40,167 nt of DNA from Hyphomicrobiales bacterium (lineage in GTDB: Bacteria > Pseudomonadota > Alphaproteobacteria > Rhizobiales > Beijerinckiaceae): assembly GCA_947455025.1 (NCBI GenBank), contig CANGLU010000021.1, positions 1 to 40,167 of the forward strand. Direction: 5' to 3'. Position 1 is the first letter of the stretch. Each line of letters begins with the position of its first letter. The position numbers were made by a program, and so were the translations under genes. The notes beneath the pieces are model-generated. The model was not told where the DNA came from and did not search any database. It saw only the letters and a program-made list of their open reading frames with translations. This document shows positions 8,897-17,341 of the stretch, piece after piece.

Positions 8897-10216
8897 TCAC
8901 GCGATGCCGCGCGGCTTGGGGCCACCGGTTGCCCAGTCGATCAGCTCCACCGTATGCACGACAGGAACGGCCTTGCCGCGATCCGCTAATCCTTTACCGA
9001 TCTGGCTCATGCAACCAAGATTGCCGGTGGCGATGATGTCGGGATTAAGCTTTTCGATATTGTTGACTTTTCGTTCGCGCAATTGACCGGAAATTTCCGG
9101 TTGCAGCATGTTATAGGTCCCAGCCGAGCCGCAGCAAATATGGCCTTCAGGAACATCCTTCACGTTAAAGCCAGCAGCTTTGAGAAGCTTTTTTGGTTCG
9201 TCGCGCAATTGCTGGCCATGCTGCATTGAGCAGGCAGACTGATAGGCAATCGTTTGTCCCGTTTGAATGGTAGGTTCAGGTAATGTAAAACGGGTCAGCA
9301 CTTCGGTTATGTCTTTCGCGACGCTTGAAACCTTCGCCGCTTTCTCCGCCCAGTCTGGATCATTGCGGAACATGTGGCCGTAATCTTTAATCGTGGTACC
9401 GCAACCCGATGCCGTAATAACAATTGCATCCAAACCTTCGCCATCGATCTCGGCCATCCAAGCGTTGATCATTTGTTTGGCAAAGGCATGGCTCGCATCG
9501 TCCTTGCCCATATGGTGAACCAGCGCACCGCAGCAGCCTTGATTTTTCGGGATCACAACTTCAAGACCCATGCGGGTGAGAAGACGGATGGCGGCTTCGT
9601 TGATATCGGGATTTAATACCGGTTGAGCACATCCGGTTAAGATCGCAACACGACCGCGTTTTTCGCTTTGCGGAGCGATGGTTTGCGGCGCTTCATAAGG
9701 AGATTTGCCGGGTAAAAACCAAGGGGCTAACGCCAGCATGGCCGAAAGCCTGGAACCTATGCCCGGCAGCAAACGGATCAATGGGGCGAAAGGCTTACCC
9801 AATGCCGCTAACGTCAAGGCCACGCGAAAACGGTTCGGGTAGGGCAAGATGGCCGCAAGCACCGCTCTCATCGCGCGATCGGCGAAAGGTCGCTCATAGG
9901 TCGCCTCAATATGAGCCCGCGCGTGATCGACAAGATGCATGTAATGCACGCCCGAAGGACATGTTGTCATGCACGACAGGCAAGACAGGCAACGGTCGAC
10001 ATGTTTAACGACATCGGAGGAAGCCGGTTTGCCGCGCTCTAACATGTCTTTGATCATGTAAATGCGGCCACGCGGACTATCGAGTTCGTCGCCAAGCAAA
10101 AGATAAGTCGGGCAGGTCGCGGTGCAGAAACCGCAATGCACGCAAGTGCGGAGAATTTTCTCCGAGGCCTGCATCGCGGGTTGTTGAAGCGCTTCGGGCA
10201 GAAAACTGGTTTGCAT
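8897..10216 (-). CDS. glcF: Glycolate oxidase iron-sulfur subunit GlcF
   Basis: A 439-aa Fe-S subunit of the membrane-associated glycolate oxidase, which oxidises glycolate to glyoxylate and passes electrons to the quinone pool. Two ferredoxin-type clusters are visible: Cys25, 28, 31, 35 (CVHCGFCTATCP) and Cys76, 79, 82, 86 (CLSCLSCMTTCP). Two cysteine-rich CCG domains follow, with GCCGALVHHMG and CCGSAGTYNM. It is the last gene of glcD-glcE-glcF, 9 bp after glcE, and length and motifs are normal. Confidence 0.96.
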   Translation of the reverse strand: MQTSFLPEALQQPAMQASEKILRTCVHCGFCTATCPTYLLLGDELDSPRGRIYMIKDMLERGKPASSDVVKHVDRCLSCLSCMTTCPSGVHYMHLVDHARAHIEATYERPFADRAMRAVLAAILPYPNRFRVALTLAALGKPFAPLIRLLPGIGSRLSAMLALAPWFLPGKSPYEAPQTIAPQSEKRGRVAILTGCAQPVLNPDINEAAIRLLTRMGLEVVIPKNQGCCGALVHHMGKDDASHAFAKQMINAWMAEIDGEGLDAIVITASGCGTTIKDYGHMFRNDPDWAEKAAKVSSVAKDITEVLTRFTLPEPTIQTGQTIAYQSACSMQHGQQLRDEPKKLLKAAGFNVKDVPEGHICCGSAGTYNMLQPEISGQLRERKVNNIEKLNPDIIATGNLGCMSQIGKGLADRGKAVPVVHTVELIDWATGGPKPRGIA

Positions 10217-10225
10217 GGATAACGC

Positions 10226-11413
10226 CTATAGACTTGCCGCCATGCGGCCCGGATTGAGAATGCGTTCAGGATCAAAGCTTGCTTTGATGTTGCTTGAGAG
10301 CGTCTGCAAAACAGGGCTCAACGGTTCAAATACATCAATACTCGCACGAAGATTTTCCGGCCCGCGAATGAGGGTTGCATGTCCGCCTGTGCCCGATAAG
10401 GCTGCGCGAAGGGCAGCAGCACCAGCATCGTTCGTGGCCGATGTTTGTAACCAGAGAAGGCCACCGCCCCAATCGAGTAGATGACGGAAACTGAGGGATG
10501 GTTTCAGTGTCGCGAGCAAAGCGGGTGCCTTTGATGCGGCGATTGAAATTTTCCAAACGGCGTGATCGCGTGGCTCGGCAAGCCAAGTCACATCCCGCAC
10601 CTTTTTCCAAAGCGAAGTCGATGCGTCATTTTCCAAACGATCGCAGGTGCCAAATCCCTTCAAAAGTTCTTTCAACCGATTAAAGCGATAATCAACAGAA
10701 GGAACAAATCCTTCAAGACGCAATATCGTTGCCGAAACACGCTCGACGCCATTGGGTAGATGCGCGGCGGCGGTGATATCGAAAGGTGATCCTAAAGCCA
10801 TCAACATGGCTTCAATGGCGCGCGCATCGTCGAGCCCGTGCAGCGCGAGTGTGACAGTGGTCTCGGGGCGCGGCAGAACTTTGAAGGTTACTTCGGTTAA
10901 TAGCCCCAATGTCCCATGCGAACCACAGAGCAATTTGACAAGATCAAGCCCCGTGACATTCTTCATCACACGGCCGCCCGATTTCACCATCTCACCTTTG
11001 CCATTGATGAAGCGAACACCGATGAGACTATCGCGGCAAGCACCTGCCACGACGCGGCGAGGGCCTGAAAGATTGGTAGCTGTTAATCCGCCCATGGTTG
11101 GTTCGCCTTGGGTGCCGAGCAGCGTACGATAATCCGCAGGTTCAAAGGGAAGCATTTGGCCTTTTTCAGCCAGTCGACGTTCCACTTCTTTCAGCGGTGT
11201 GCCGGCCAGTGCCGAGATGACCATTTCTGATGGCTCGTACAGCGTCACACCATTTAGCGCGCGCGTCGAGATCGATGTAGCTGCTTGCACGGGTCGGCCC
11301 AAAGCAGCCTTTGTGCCGCCGCCTTCAATGATGATCGGCGTCTTGGCCGCATAGGCTTGTCGGACGCTGGCTATAATTTCATCTTCGGCAAAAAGAGAGG
11401 TTGCTTCGCTCAT
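10226..11413 (-). CDS. glcE: Glycolate oxidase FAD-binding subunit GlcE
   Basis: A 395-aa second flavin-type subunit of glycolate oxidase. The PCMH-type FAD-binding region is recognisable from [19 protein letters not shown] and [20 protein letters not shown], and the C-terminus has the family ending [12 protein letters not shown]. Its ATG overlaps the glcD stop as ATGA (4-bp overlap), a sign of translational coupling, and glcF follows after 9 bp. Confidence 0.95.
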   Translation of the reverse strand: MSEATSLFAEDEIIASVRQAYAAKTPIIIEGGGTKAALGRPVQAATSISTRALNGVTLYEPSEMVISALAGTPLKEVERRLAEKGQMLPFEPADYRTLLGTQGEPTMGGLTATNLSGPRRVVAGACRDSLIGVRFINGKGEMVKSGGRVMKNVTGLDLVKLLCGSHGTLGLLTEVTFKVLPRPETTVTLALHGLDDARAIEAMLMALGSPFDITAAAHLPNGVERVSATILRLEGFVPSVDYRFNRLKELLKGFGTCDRLENDASTSLWKKVRDVTWLAEPRDHAVWKISIAASKAPALLATLKPSLSFRHLLDWGGGLLWLQTSATNDAGAAALRAALSGTGGHATLIRGPENLRASIDVFEPLSPVLQTLSSNIKASFDPERILNPGRMAASL

Positions 11414-12843
11414 ACCGAAGGCCTTCCGTCGAGCGGGAAAACTTTTGCAGGATTAAGCAACCACGTCGGATCAAAAACCGCACGCACACGCATTTGCTGG
11501 TTCAAATCAATCTCGGTGAATTGCTTGCGCATCAGATCGCGCTTTTCAATGCCCACGCCATGCTCGCCGGTTAAGCAACCACCGACTTCAACACAGAGTT
11601 TAAGAATATCATTGCCCGCTTCTTCTGCTTTGTGCGCTTCTTCTGCATCATTGCAATTATAGAGGATGAGCGGATGCAAATTACCATCGCCCGCGTGAAA
11701 CACATTGGCGACGCGCAAGCCATAGCTTTTAACAATTTCATCGATCCGGCGCAGCACTAAGGGCAATTGACCTGTGGGGATTGTGCCATCCATGCAGATA
11801 TAATCGGCAATGCGGCCGGTTGCACCAAAGGCCGATTTCCGGCCTTTCCAAATGGCCGCCGTTTCCATCGCCGATTTTGATTCTTTCACCGTTTGCACGC
11901 CGTGCTCTTTGGCGATTTTCACGATCTTTTCGAGCGTCGCATCCATCTCGACATCAGAGCCTTCAACTTCGATAATCAAAAGGGCTTCAGCGTCTAACGG
12001 ATAACCTGCATGGGCAAAAGCCTCGCAGATCTCAATCGCGGGCTTGTCCATAAATTCCATCGCAACGGGAATAATACCGGCGCCAATAATCGCGGCCACC
12101 GCGCGGCCTGCGGCTTCGCTTGAATCAAAGCCAAACAACACCGGACGCGCACCCTCAGCCAAAGGCAAAATGCGAACGGTCGCTTCGGTGACAACGCCAA
12201 GTTGGCCTTCCGAGCCGATCACGAGGCCGAGCAGATCAAGTCCCGCTGCATCCATCGCATCCGAGCCGATATCGACAATTGTGCCATCGATCAGCACCAT
12301 GCGGACGCCCAAAATATTATTGGTGGTGACACCATAGCGCAAGCAATGCGCGCCGCCGGAATTCATCGCGATATTGCCCGCAATCGTGCACGCCAATTGC
12401 GAAGAGGGATCGGGCGCGTAGAAGAAACCTTTATGTGCTACCTCACCCGAAATCGCGAGATTGGTGATGCCCGATTGCACGCGCATGGTGCGGTCACCAA
12501 AATTGATGTCGAGCACGCGGTTCATTTTGCCAACGCCAACAACGATGGCATCTTCTTGCGGAATAGCCCCACCGGCGAGCGAAGTGCCAGCGCCGCGAGG
12601 GATTACTTTCACGCCTTGTTCGTTGCAAAACTTCAGCACAGCGGCGACTTCTTCCGTTGTCGTTGGAAGCACGACGGCGAGGGGCATTCGGCGATAGGCC
12701 GTGAGCGCATCGGTTTCAAACGCGCGGCGCTCGTCTTCTGTTGTGATCAGCGCGGATTCGGGCACAAGCGGGGCAAGGCCAGCGATGATCGCATCGCGGC
12801 GTGCCAGAATGGCTTCGTCCGGCATTGGAAATTGAATGCTCAT
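11410..12843 (-). CDS. glcD: Glycolate oxidase catalytic subunit GlcD
   Basis: A 477-aa FAD-linked oxidase of the vanillyl-alcohol oxidase superfamily. The FAD-binding part shows [32 protein letters not shown] and [16 protein letters not shown]. The C-terminal cap has [29 protein letters not shown] and the ending [13 protein letters not shown]. It is the first gene of glcDEF and oxidises glycolate (and possibly D-lactate) to the 2-oxoacid. A pair of overlapping palindromes lies 22-53 bp upstream of its start and may bind a regulator. Confidence 0.95.
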   Translation of the reverse strand: MSIQFPMPDEAILARRDAIIAGLAPLVPESALITTEDERRAFETDALTAYRRMPLAVVLPTTTEEVAAVLKFCNEQGVKVIPRGAGTSLAGGAIPQEDAIVVGVGKMNRVLDINFGDRTMRVQSGITNLAISGEVAHKGFFYAPDPSSQLACTIAGNIAMNSGGAHCLRYGVTTNNILGVRMVLIDGTIVDIGSDAMDAAGLDLLGLVIGSEGQLGVVTEATVRILPLAEGARPVLFGFDSSEAAGRAVAAIIGAGIIPVAMEFMDKPAIEICEAFAHAGYPLDAEALLIIEVEGSDVEMDATLEKIVKIAKEHGVQTVKESKSAMETAAIWKGRKSAFGATGRIADYICMDGTIPTGQLPLVLRRIDEIVKSYGLRVANVFHAGDGNLHPLILYNCNDAEEAHKAEEAGNDILKLCVEVGGCLTGEHGVGIEKRDLMRKQFTEIDLNQQMRVRAVFDPTWLLNPAKVFPLDGRPSV

Positions 12844-12864
12844 CGGATTACTCCCGCAGGGTGA

Positions 12865-12896
12865 GACATGGCTACCATGTCAGAGTTTTCCTGACA
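12865..12896. promoter_or_regulatory. Overlapping palindromes upstream of glcD
   Basis: GACATGG-CTA-CCATGTC (12865-12881) is a perfect 7-bp-arm palindrome. It overlaps TGTCAG-N7-CTGACA (12878-12896). Both lie in the 80-bp gap between glcD and the preceding kinase gene, where the glcDEF promoter should be. E. coli glc genes are controlled by the GntR-family protein GlcC, so a GntR-type operator is plausible, but no regulator gene is adjacent. Confidence 0.45.
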
Positions 12897-12923
12897 TTTT
12901 GCAAGAGCGTAGTATGCGGCAGA

Positions 12924-14993
12924 TTAGCGGTCGGCCAAAACGCGGGTGGGCGGAAAGGTAATTTCGACCACGGTTCCCGAATGGCGCGCGCTTCGTATCG
13001 CCATGGAGGCGCGGTTGGCTTCAATCAGTGCCTTTGTGAGCGGCAAACCAAGCCCGGTGCCACCCGCGCGGCGGGTCGTCGTCACCTGCCGAAACGGCTC
13101 CAAAGCGGTTGCAATATCGGTTTCCGACATGCCGACGCCCGTATCTTTGACGCGGATAATCACTTCGCCATCGGGAGAACGCGTTGTCGATACAATCACC
13201 TGGCCGCCTGCGGGCGTAAATTTGATGGCGTTGGAAAGAATGTTCAGCATGATTTGGGTCAGCGACCGCTCATCGGCGACGATCGCGGGCATATGCGATG
13301 CCAAGCTCGTCCGTAAAATTACCCGCGCTTTGTTGGCCGATTCTTGAACCGTATTGGCGGCTTCAAGGAGCAACGTGTTTACGTCCACTTCAACGAAAGT
13401 GAGATCCGCACGTCCCGCCTCAATCTTCGACAGATCCAGCAAATCATTCACAAGATCGAGCACATGCGCGCCCGATTTGAGGATATCGTGGACATAATCG
13501 CGATATTTCGTGTTGCCCAAAACGCCGAAACGCTCATCATGCATAATCTCGGCAAAGCCGATAATCGCCGATAGGGGCGTGCGGATTTCATGGCTAATCC
13601 GCGCGAGAAAATCCGATTTCCGGGCGCTGGCGGTTTCCGCGGCACGGCGCGCTTCGATAAAGTCGCGCTCGGCCCGCTTAAAGGCGGTTATGTCGCGCAG
13701 AACGGCGCAGAATTTAGGGTCAGACGAGGTACCAATGCGGCCCATCGTCATGAAAAGCGGGATGTTTCCGCCATCCTGCGTTTGGCCCGTCACTTCGCGG
13801 CCGTCATTGAGCACGCTGGCAACGCCATTGTCTTTGAGGCCCTCAAGATAATCCAAGGCCCGGTTGCGGCTGTTCTCAGACAGCAGCGTGGTGAAATGCT
13901 CGCCGGAAATCTCGACCGTATCGATGCCGAACAAGGCTTCCGCCGAACGGTTCATCGAGAGAACCCGCCCATTGTTGTCGAGTACAACCACCCCATCGGT
14001 GGCGGTATCCAGAATCGCGGATAGTTCGCTGGCGGAAACGCCCGTTCCCGCGCTCACCGTTTCATCGTCAAACGGGATGAATTCATCCTTGGGCGATGTG
14101 ACCTTCTCAAAAAGCATCATGCTGGCGGGTAAATCATCCCATTGCACGGTTTGCAGCTTGACGCCCAAAGCGACCATATCGCCATCGCGCCGACGCAAAA
14201 GCATAGCACCGTCATCTTCAACGGCGCGGCGCGAGGGATCGCGTCCGCCAAACATCGTATCAATGCCGCCGATTTCGAAAAACGCGTCCGCACTTTCATA
14301 GCCAAGCCAATCAAGCAGCGGCTGGTTCATGAGAATAGGAACACCCCCGCGGCTGATGAGAATGCCGATCGGGAGGCGGTTGACCACCTCCATGAGCCGA
14401 TCCGAACCCCCTGCGTGTTCTGGTAAGGGCTCCACCTTATCGACGCTTGGTAAGCGAGGCATTTCCGCGACCGTCGGGGTCTCGTGCTCAAGCTCCGGCT
14501 GGCGGGCGCCTAAGGCTCTTGCGATTTCCCGGAAGGCGTTCCGTTCGCTCTCGCTCAGACCGTTCGAGGTGGACCAAGGCGCGTCGACGGGCTTCGCCGG
14601 AGCGGGCTCTGCTATCCGTTCCGGCGCGGATTTTGCCGCAACATTTGCCAAAGCCTTGATAAATCCAAAGCCGCGATAGCCGTTAAACCGATGATCGGCA
14701 TCGAAAAGCGGTGTTCCCGACACCACAATATCGGCCGATGCGATGCCATCCAGGGAGAGTTTCGTTTCAAGGCCGACAAAGGTTTCGTGCGATTGAAGTG
14801 CCTCGCCGACGCCATCATTTTGAGGCCAAACCTTACCCGAAAGCGTCCGATAGAGCCCGGTAATGGCTTCGTGCACATCGGGGAAATGAAACTGGCCTGC
14901 AGAATCGGTCTGCCAGACAAACCGGACCCGCCCCTTAGGCGATGCCGAATTGGCGCTGGATCGACCGGGATGGGAGCTTCTGCCGTCGCTCAT
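12924..14993 (-). CDS. PAS-domain sensor histidine kinase, PdhS-like
   Basis: A 689-aa histidine kinase with no clear transmembrane segment, so probably cytoplasmic or polar-tethered. The N-terminus (RFVWQTDSAGQF, then FDADHRFNGYRGFGF) matches the PAS-like module of the rhizobial PdhS/CbrA family. Two more PAS regions follow, around residues ~200-300 and ~330-445. HisKA has FLARISHEIRTPLSAIIGF with the phospho-acceptor His near 468, and HATPase_c has N (NILSNAIKF), G1 (VKDTGVGM) and G2 (GGTGLGLPL) boxes. No receiver domain is present. PdhS-family kinases act on DivK in Brucella and Sinorhizobium cell-cycle control; the role here is inferred. It is shorter than the ~1000-aa Brucella PdhS. Confidence 0.85.
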   Translation of the reverse strand: MSDGRSSHPGRSSANSASPKGRVRFVWQTDSAGQFHFPDVHEAITGLYRTLSGKVWPQNDGVGEALQSHETFVGLETKLSLDGIASADIVVSGTPLFDADHRFNGYRGFGFIKALANVAAKSAPERIAEPAPAKPVDAPWSTSNGLSESERNAFREIARALGARQPELEHETPTVAEMPRLPSVDKVEPLPEHAGGSDRLMEVVNRLPIGILISRGGVPILMNQPLLDWLGYESADAFFEIGGIDTMFGGRDPSRRAVEDDGAMLLRRRDGDMVALGVKLQTVQWDDLPASMMLFEKVTSPKDEFIPFDDETVSAGTGVSASELSAILDTATDGVVVLDNNGRVLSMNRSAEALFGIDTVEISGEHFTTLLSENSRNRALDYLEGLKDNGVASVLNDGREVTGQTQDGGNIPLFMTMGRIGTSSDPKFCAVLRDITAFKRAERDFIEARRAAETASARKSDFLARISHEIRTPLSAIIGFAEIMHDERFGVLGNTKYRDYVHDILKSGAHVLDLVNDLLDLSKIEAGRADLTFVEVDVNTLLLEAANTVQESANKARVILRTSLASHMPAIVADERSLTQIMLNILSNAIKFTPAGGQVIVSTTRSPDGEVIIRVKDTGVGMSETDIATALEPFRQVTTTRRAGGTGLGLPLTKALIEANRASMAIRSARHSGTVVEITFPPTRVLADR

Positions 14994-15039
14994 TCGATAG
15001 GGAACCCTTTAGCTTCTCACAAATTTCATAAAAAGATCG

Positions 15040-15121
15040 GATAAATATTTATCGTTTGGTCACCACCACGTCGAATCGAATCTCACCCGAAGGTCGAACA
15101 ACCATCAAACACCGTTAACGG
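15040..15121. promoter_or_regulatory. Palindromes and tandem GANTC sites upstream of the kinase
   Basis: The gap between the kinase (-) and phasin (+) genes contains a perfect 14-bp palindrome GATAAATATTTATC (15040-15053). It also has two adjacent GAATC sites (15073-15082), which are targets of the CcrM methylase in alphaproteobacteria, and the palindrome CCGTTAACGG (15112-15121). They are placed to act on the kinase promoter; no factor can be assigned from sequence alone. Confidence 0.35.
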
Positions 15122-15131
15122 GACCACACCA

Positions 15132-15168
15132 TTGACGATTGTGCAGTGCAGCATTATATTGCACTGCA
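15132..15168 (+). promoter_or_regulatory. Phasin promoter with overlapping inverted repeat (PhaR-type operator candidate)
   Basis: TTGACG (15132-15137), a 17-bp spacer and TATATT (15155-15160) form a sigma-70-like promoter. TGCAGTGCA (15142-15150) and TGCACTGCA (15160-15168) form a perfect 9-bp inverted repeat around the -10 element. PhaR repressors of polyhydroxyalkanoate (PHA) granule genes recognise TGC/GCA-rich sites upstream of phasin genes, so a PhaR operator is a good inference. Confidence 0.65.
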
Positions 15169-15220
15169 GTATCACGGATAAAGGGCCTGTCGCCCTATCA
15201 CCTTCAAAAAGGACTGCATC

Positions 15221-15661
15221 ATGGCAAAGTCACCATCAGGTTACGAAATTCCGGCAGAAATGCGCGATTTGGCTGAAAAAAGCGTCGAACAGGCCAAGAC
15301 GGCGTTTGACGGCTTCATCGGCGCGGCCAACAAAGCGGTAGCCGCCGCCGACACCCAGGCAACCACAGCGCAGCACCAGTCGCGTGACTTGGCCAAGCGC
15401 GCTATGGGCTATGCCGAGCAGAATGTGACGGCAGCATTTGATCTGGCCCAACGCCTCCTACATGCCAAGGACGTGCAGGAAGTCGTCCATATCCAGACCG
15501 AATTTGTAAAAACGCAGGTTTCGTCCTTGCAGGCTCAAATGACCGAATTTGGCTCAACGGTTCAGGCTTCCGCCAAAAAGGTTGCCGAAACCGCGCAAGC
15601 AACGGTTGAGGGTGCCGCTGCCGAAATTCGCAAAGCGGCTTCCACCGTAAAGCCTAAATAA
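15221..15661 (+). CDS. Phasin family protein
   Basis: A 146-aa, Ala/Lys/Gln-rich, wholly helical-looking protein with the phasin pattern (EIPAEMRDLAEKSVEQAKTA, then QNVTAAFDLAQRLLHAKDVQ and ETAQATVEGAA). Phasins coat PHA granules and limit their size. There is no signal peptide. AAAGGA lies just before the ATG. It is preceded by a strong promoter with an inverted repeat and followed after 38 bp by a second phasin, so the two probably form one operon ending at the terminator at 16421-16457. Confidence 0.9.
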   Translation: MAKSPSGYEIPAEMRDLAEKSVEQAKTAFDGFIGAANKAVAAADTQATTAQHQSRDLAKRAMGYAEQNVTAAFDLAQRLLHAKDVQEVVHIQTEFVKTQVSSLQAQMTEFGSTVQASAKKVAETAQATVEGAAAEIRKAASTVKPK

Positions 15662-15699
15662 GACCAAGCTAGATTTTTCATCACCAATAGGAGGGGCAA

Positions 15700-16398
15700 A
15701 TGGCATCCGATGTTGGAGTTCCAAGTAAATCAAGCGTAACGCCTGCAAAGTCCGCGAAGGAAGCGAAAGCCCCTTCAAAAGCTATCGTGCTAACGGCCGA
15801 GCCTGTAGCCGCTGAAAAGCCGTCAACTCCCGCGCCTTTGAGCAATGGGTTGATCGTTGAGGCGGTTCCAACCCAGCCAAAGAAGGCGGTTTCCAAGCCG
15901 GTTTCCAAATCGGCTTCGAGCAAAACAGCGAAGGCGAAGGTTGCACCAAAGGCCGAAAAGCCGGCCAAGGTTTCGTCTCCGTCACCAAAGCTCGCCGTTC
16001 CACCGGTCGACGCAATCCGTGGCGTGGCCGAGCAATCGCTCGCACAGGCACGGACAGCGTTTGCTAAGTCCCAAGAAGCGACCCACCAGCTTGCCCAAGG
16101 CTTTGAGGCCAGCAGCGCGGTCGTTCAGTCGGGGCTTAAAGAGCTGCAGCTGCGCATGGCCGAGGCTGTCGAGGCGCAAACCCATGCGGCCTTCAATTAT
16201 TTCCGCGCCGTGACGAAAGCTCATACTTTGTCGGATTTGATTGATTTACAATCGACAGAATTGCGCCTTGGCGTTCAAAGAACCTTAGGCGAAGCCAAGG
16301 AAATGTCTTCGTTAGCCCAAGCCATTGCGGCCAAAGCTACGGAGCCTGTTCGCAAGGCTATTGATCATGCGGTTGAGACCACACGGCAAAGTCGTTAA
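15700..16398 (+). CDS. Phasin family protein with Ala/Lys/Pro-rich N-terminus
   Basis: A 232-aa protein. Residues ~1-100 are a low-complexity Ala/Lys/Pro/Ser tract of the kind seen in DNA-binding or linker regions. Residues ~105-232 are a helical phasin domain (GVAEQSLAQARTAFAKSQEA, then AAFNYFRAVTKAHTLSDLI and LQSTELRLGVQRTLGEAKEM). A strong AGGAGG Shine-Dalgarno precedes the ATG. The basic tail may bind nucleic acid, as in PhaF-like phasins that link PHA granules to the chromosome; that part is inference. It follows the first phasin in the same operon. Confidence 0.88.
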   Translation: MASDVGVPSKSSVTPAKSAKEAKAPSKAIVLTAEPVAAEKPSTPAPLSNGLIVEAVPTQPKKAVSKPVSKSASSKTAKAKVAPKAEKPAKVSSPSPKLAVPPVDAIRGVAEQSLAQARTAFAKSQEATHQLAQGFEASSAVVQSGLKELQLRMAEAVEAQTHAAFNYFRAVTKAHTLSDLIDLQSTELRLGVQRTLGEAKEMSSLAQAIAAKATEPVRKAIDHAVETTRQSR

Positions 16399-16420
16399 TC
16401 TCTGCGGTTAAAGGTCTTGA

Positions 16421-16457
16421 AAAAGCGGGCGGGCCGGCGTAGGGTCCGCCCGCTTTT
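16421..16457 (+). terminator. Rho-independent terminator after the phasin operon
   Basis: AAAAGCGGGCGG (16421-16432) pairs perfectly with CCGCCCGCTTTT (16446-16457) across a 13-nt loop. The stem is 12 bp and ends in T residues. It lies 23 bp past the phasin stop and just before tRNA-His. Confidence 0.9.
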
Positions 16458-16464
16458 CACTTAT

Positions 16465-16541
16465 GCAGCTATAGCTCAGTTGGTTAGAGCGCTAGATTGT
16501 GGATCTAGAGGTCCCCCGTTCGAGCCGGGGTAGCTGTACCA
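16465..16541 (+). tRNA. tRNA-His (GTG), alphaproteobacterial type without G-1
   Basis: The anticodon stem CTAGA/TCTAG encloses loop TTGTGGA with anticodon GTG. The acceptor GCAGCTA pairs with TAGCTGT (first pair G-T), discriminator A73 and encoded CCA follow. The base before position 1 is T, so the extra 5' G and C73 that define most bacterial tRNA-His are absent. This form is known from a large alphaproteobacterial clade that includes Rhizobiales. Confidence 0.95.
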
Positions 16542-16576
16542 CCCTTATTCTGATGGCATCGATCAAGCCGGATCGA

Positions 16577-17194
16577 TCAGCCCAAAGCGATCAGAACGGC
16601 TGCAACGGCCAAGATACTTCCCGTGATGCGGTTGATCCGTCGACGTGCAGAAACGCTCGAAAACAATTGCCGAGCTTTTGCGGCAGCCGTTGCATAGGCG
16701 GCCAACGTTCCCGCAATGATGACAGCGATCAGAACGGCAACGGTTAAAAAATCCGCGAGCGTCAAATTCTCGAGATCAATAATCGAAGGCAAAAGCGCCA
16801 CGAAAAAGAGGATTGGCTTGGGGTTGCCAAGAGTGAGCGAGTAAGTTGTCAAAAACAACGAAAACGGCGCATCCGACCCCTGTTCCGACCATGTTTCCGA
16901 TGCTGGCTCAACAGGAGCCGTCCAGAGCCGATAGGATAGCCACATGAGATAGGCTGCACCGCCCCATTTGATGGCCAAAAAGATCGGGGCATAGGCACCA
17001 GCCAGCGCCGCAAAGCCAGCAGCGGCCGCCGCATAAAGCGTTAGATCACCAAGCACGAAGCCCGCGATAAAAGCGGGCATGCCTTTTAACCCTTTGCCAA
17101 GCGCTCGGGCTAAAACAGCCGCAATGCCGGGCCCGGGTGTGGCAACGGCAACAAAATAGGTGAGGGCAAAAAGCACTAGTCCTGAAACGGGCAT
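16577..17194 (-). CDS. LysE/RhtB family exporter
   Basis: A 205-aa inner-membrane protein with about six hydrophobic segments and the RhtB/LysE family pattern: TPGPGIAAVLARALGKGLKG near the N-terminus, KWGGAAYLMWLSYRLW mid-way and LTLGNPKPILFFVALLPSII. These export amino acids or related small metabolites; the substrate cannot be read from sequence. It is a single gene between tRNA-His and recF. Confidence 0.88.
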   Translation of the reverse strand: MPVSGLVLFALTYFVAVATPGPGIAAVLARALGKGLKGMPAFIAGFVLGDLTLYAAAAAGFAALAGAYAPIFLAIKWGGAAYLMWLSYRLWTAPVEPASETWSEQGSDAPFSLFLTTYSLTLGNPKPILFFVALLPSIIDLENLTLADFLTVAVLIAVIIAGTLAAYATAAAKARQLFSSVSARRRINRITGSILAVAAVLIALG

Positions 17195-17341
17195 GGTCGG
17201 TTTAAATCACGATCTTTGATGGGTTTCTCGTTGTGAAACTGCAAAACGCTTCCCTTGCATACTGCGGTTTAGGATTCCGGAACAAGCATGTCCGACGTTT
17301 AATTTGGTTCAATCGGATGAAGGCTCCGCCACCGCACAAGC

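Noticed and set aside
16559-16578. Hairpin at the LysE stop as terminator
   Set aside because: The ATCGATC/GATCGAT stem has no T-run on the minus strand and overlaps the stop codon.
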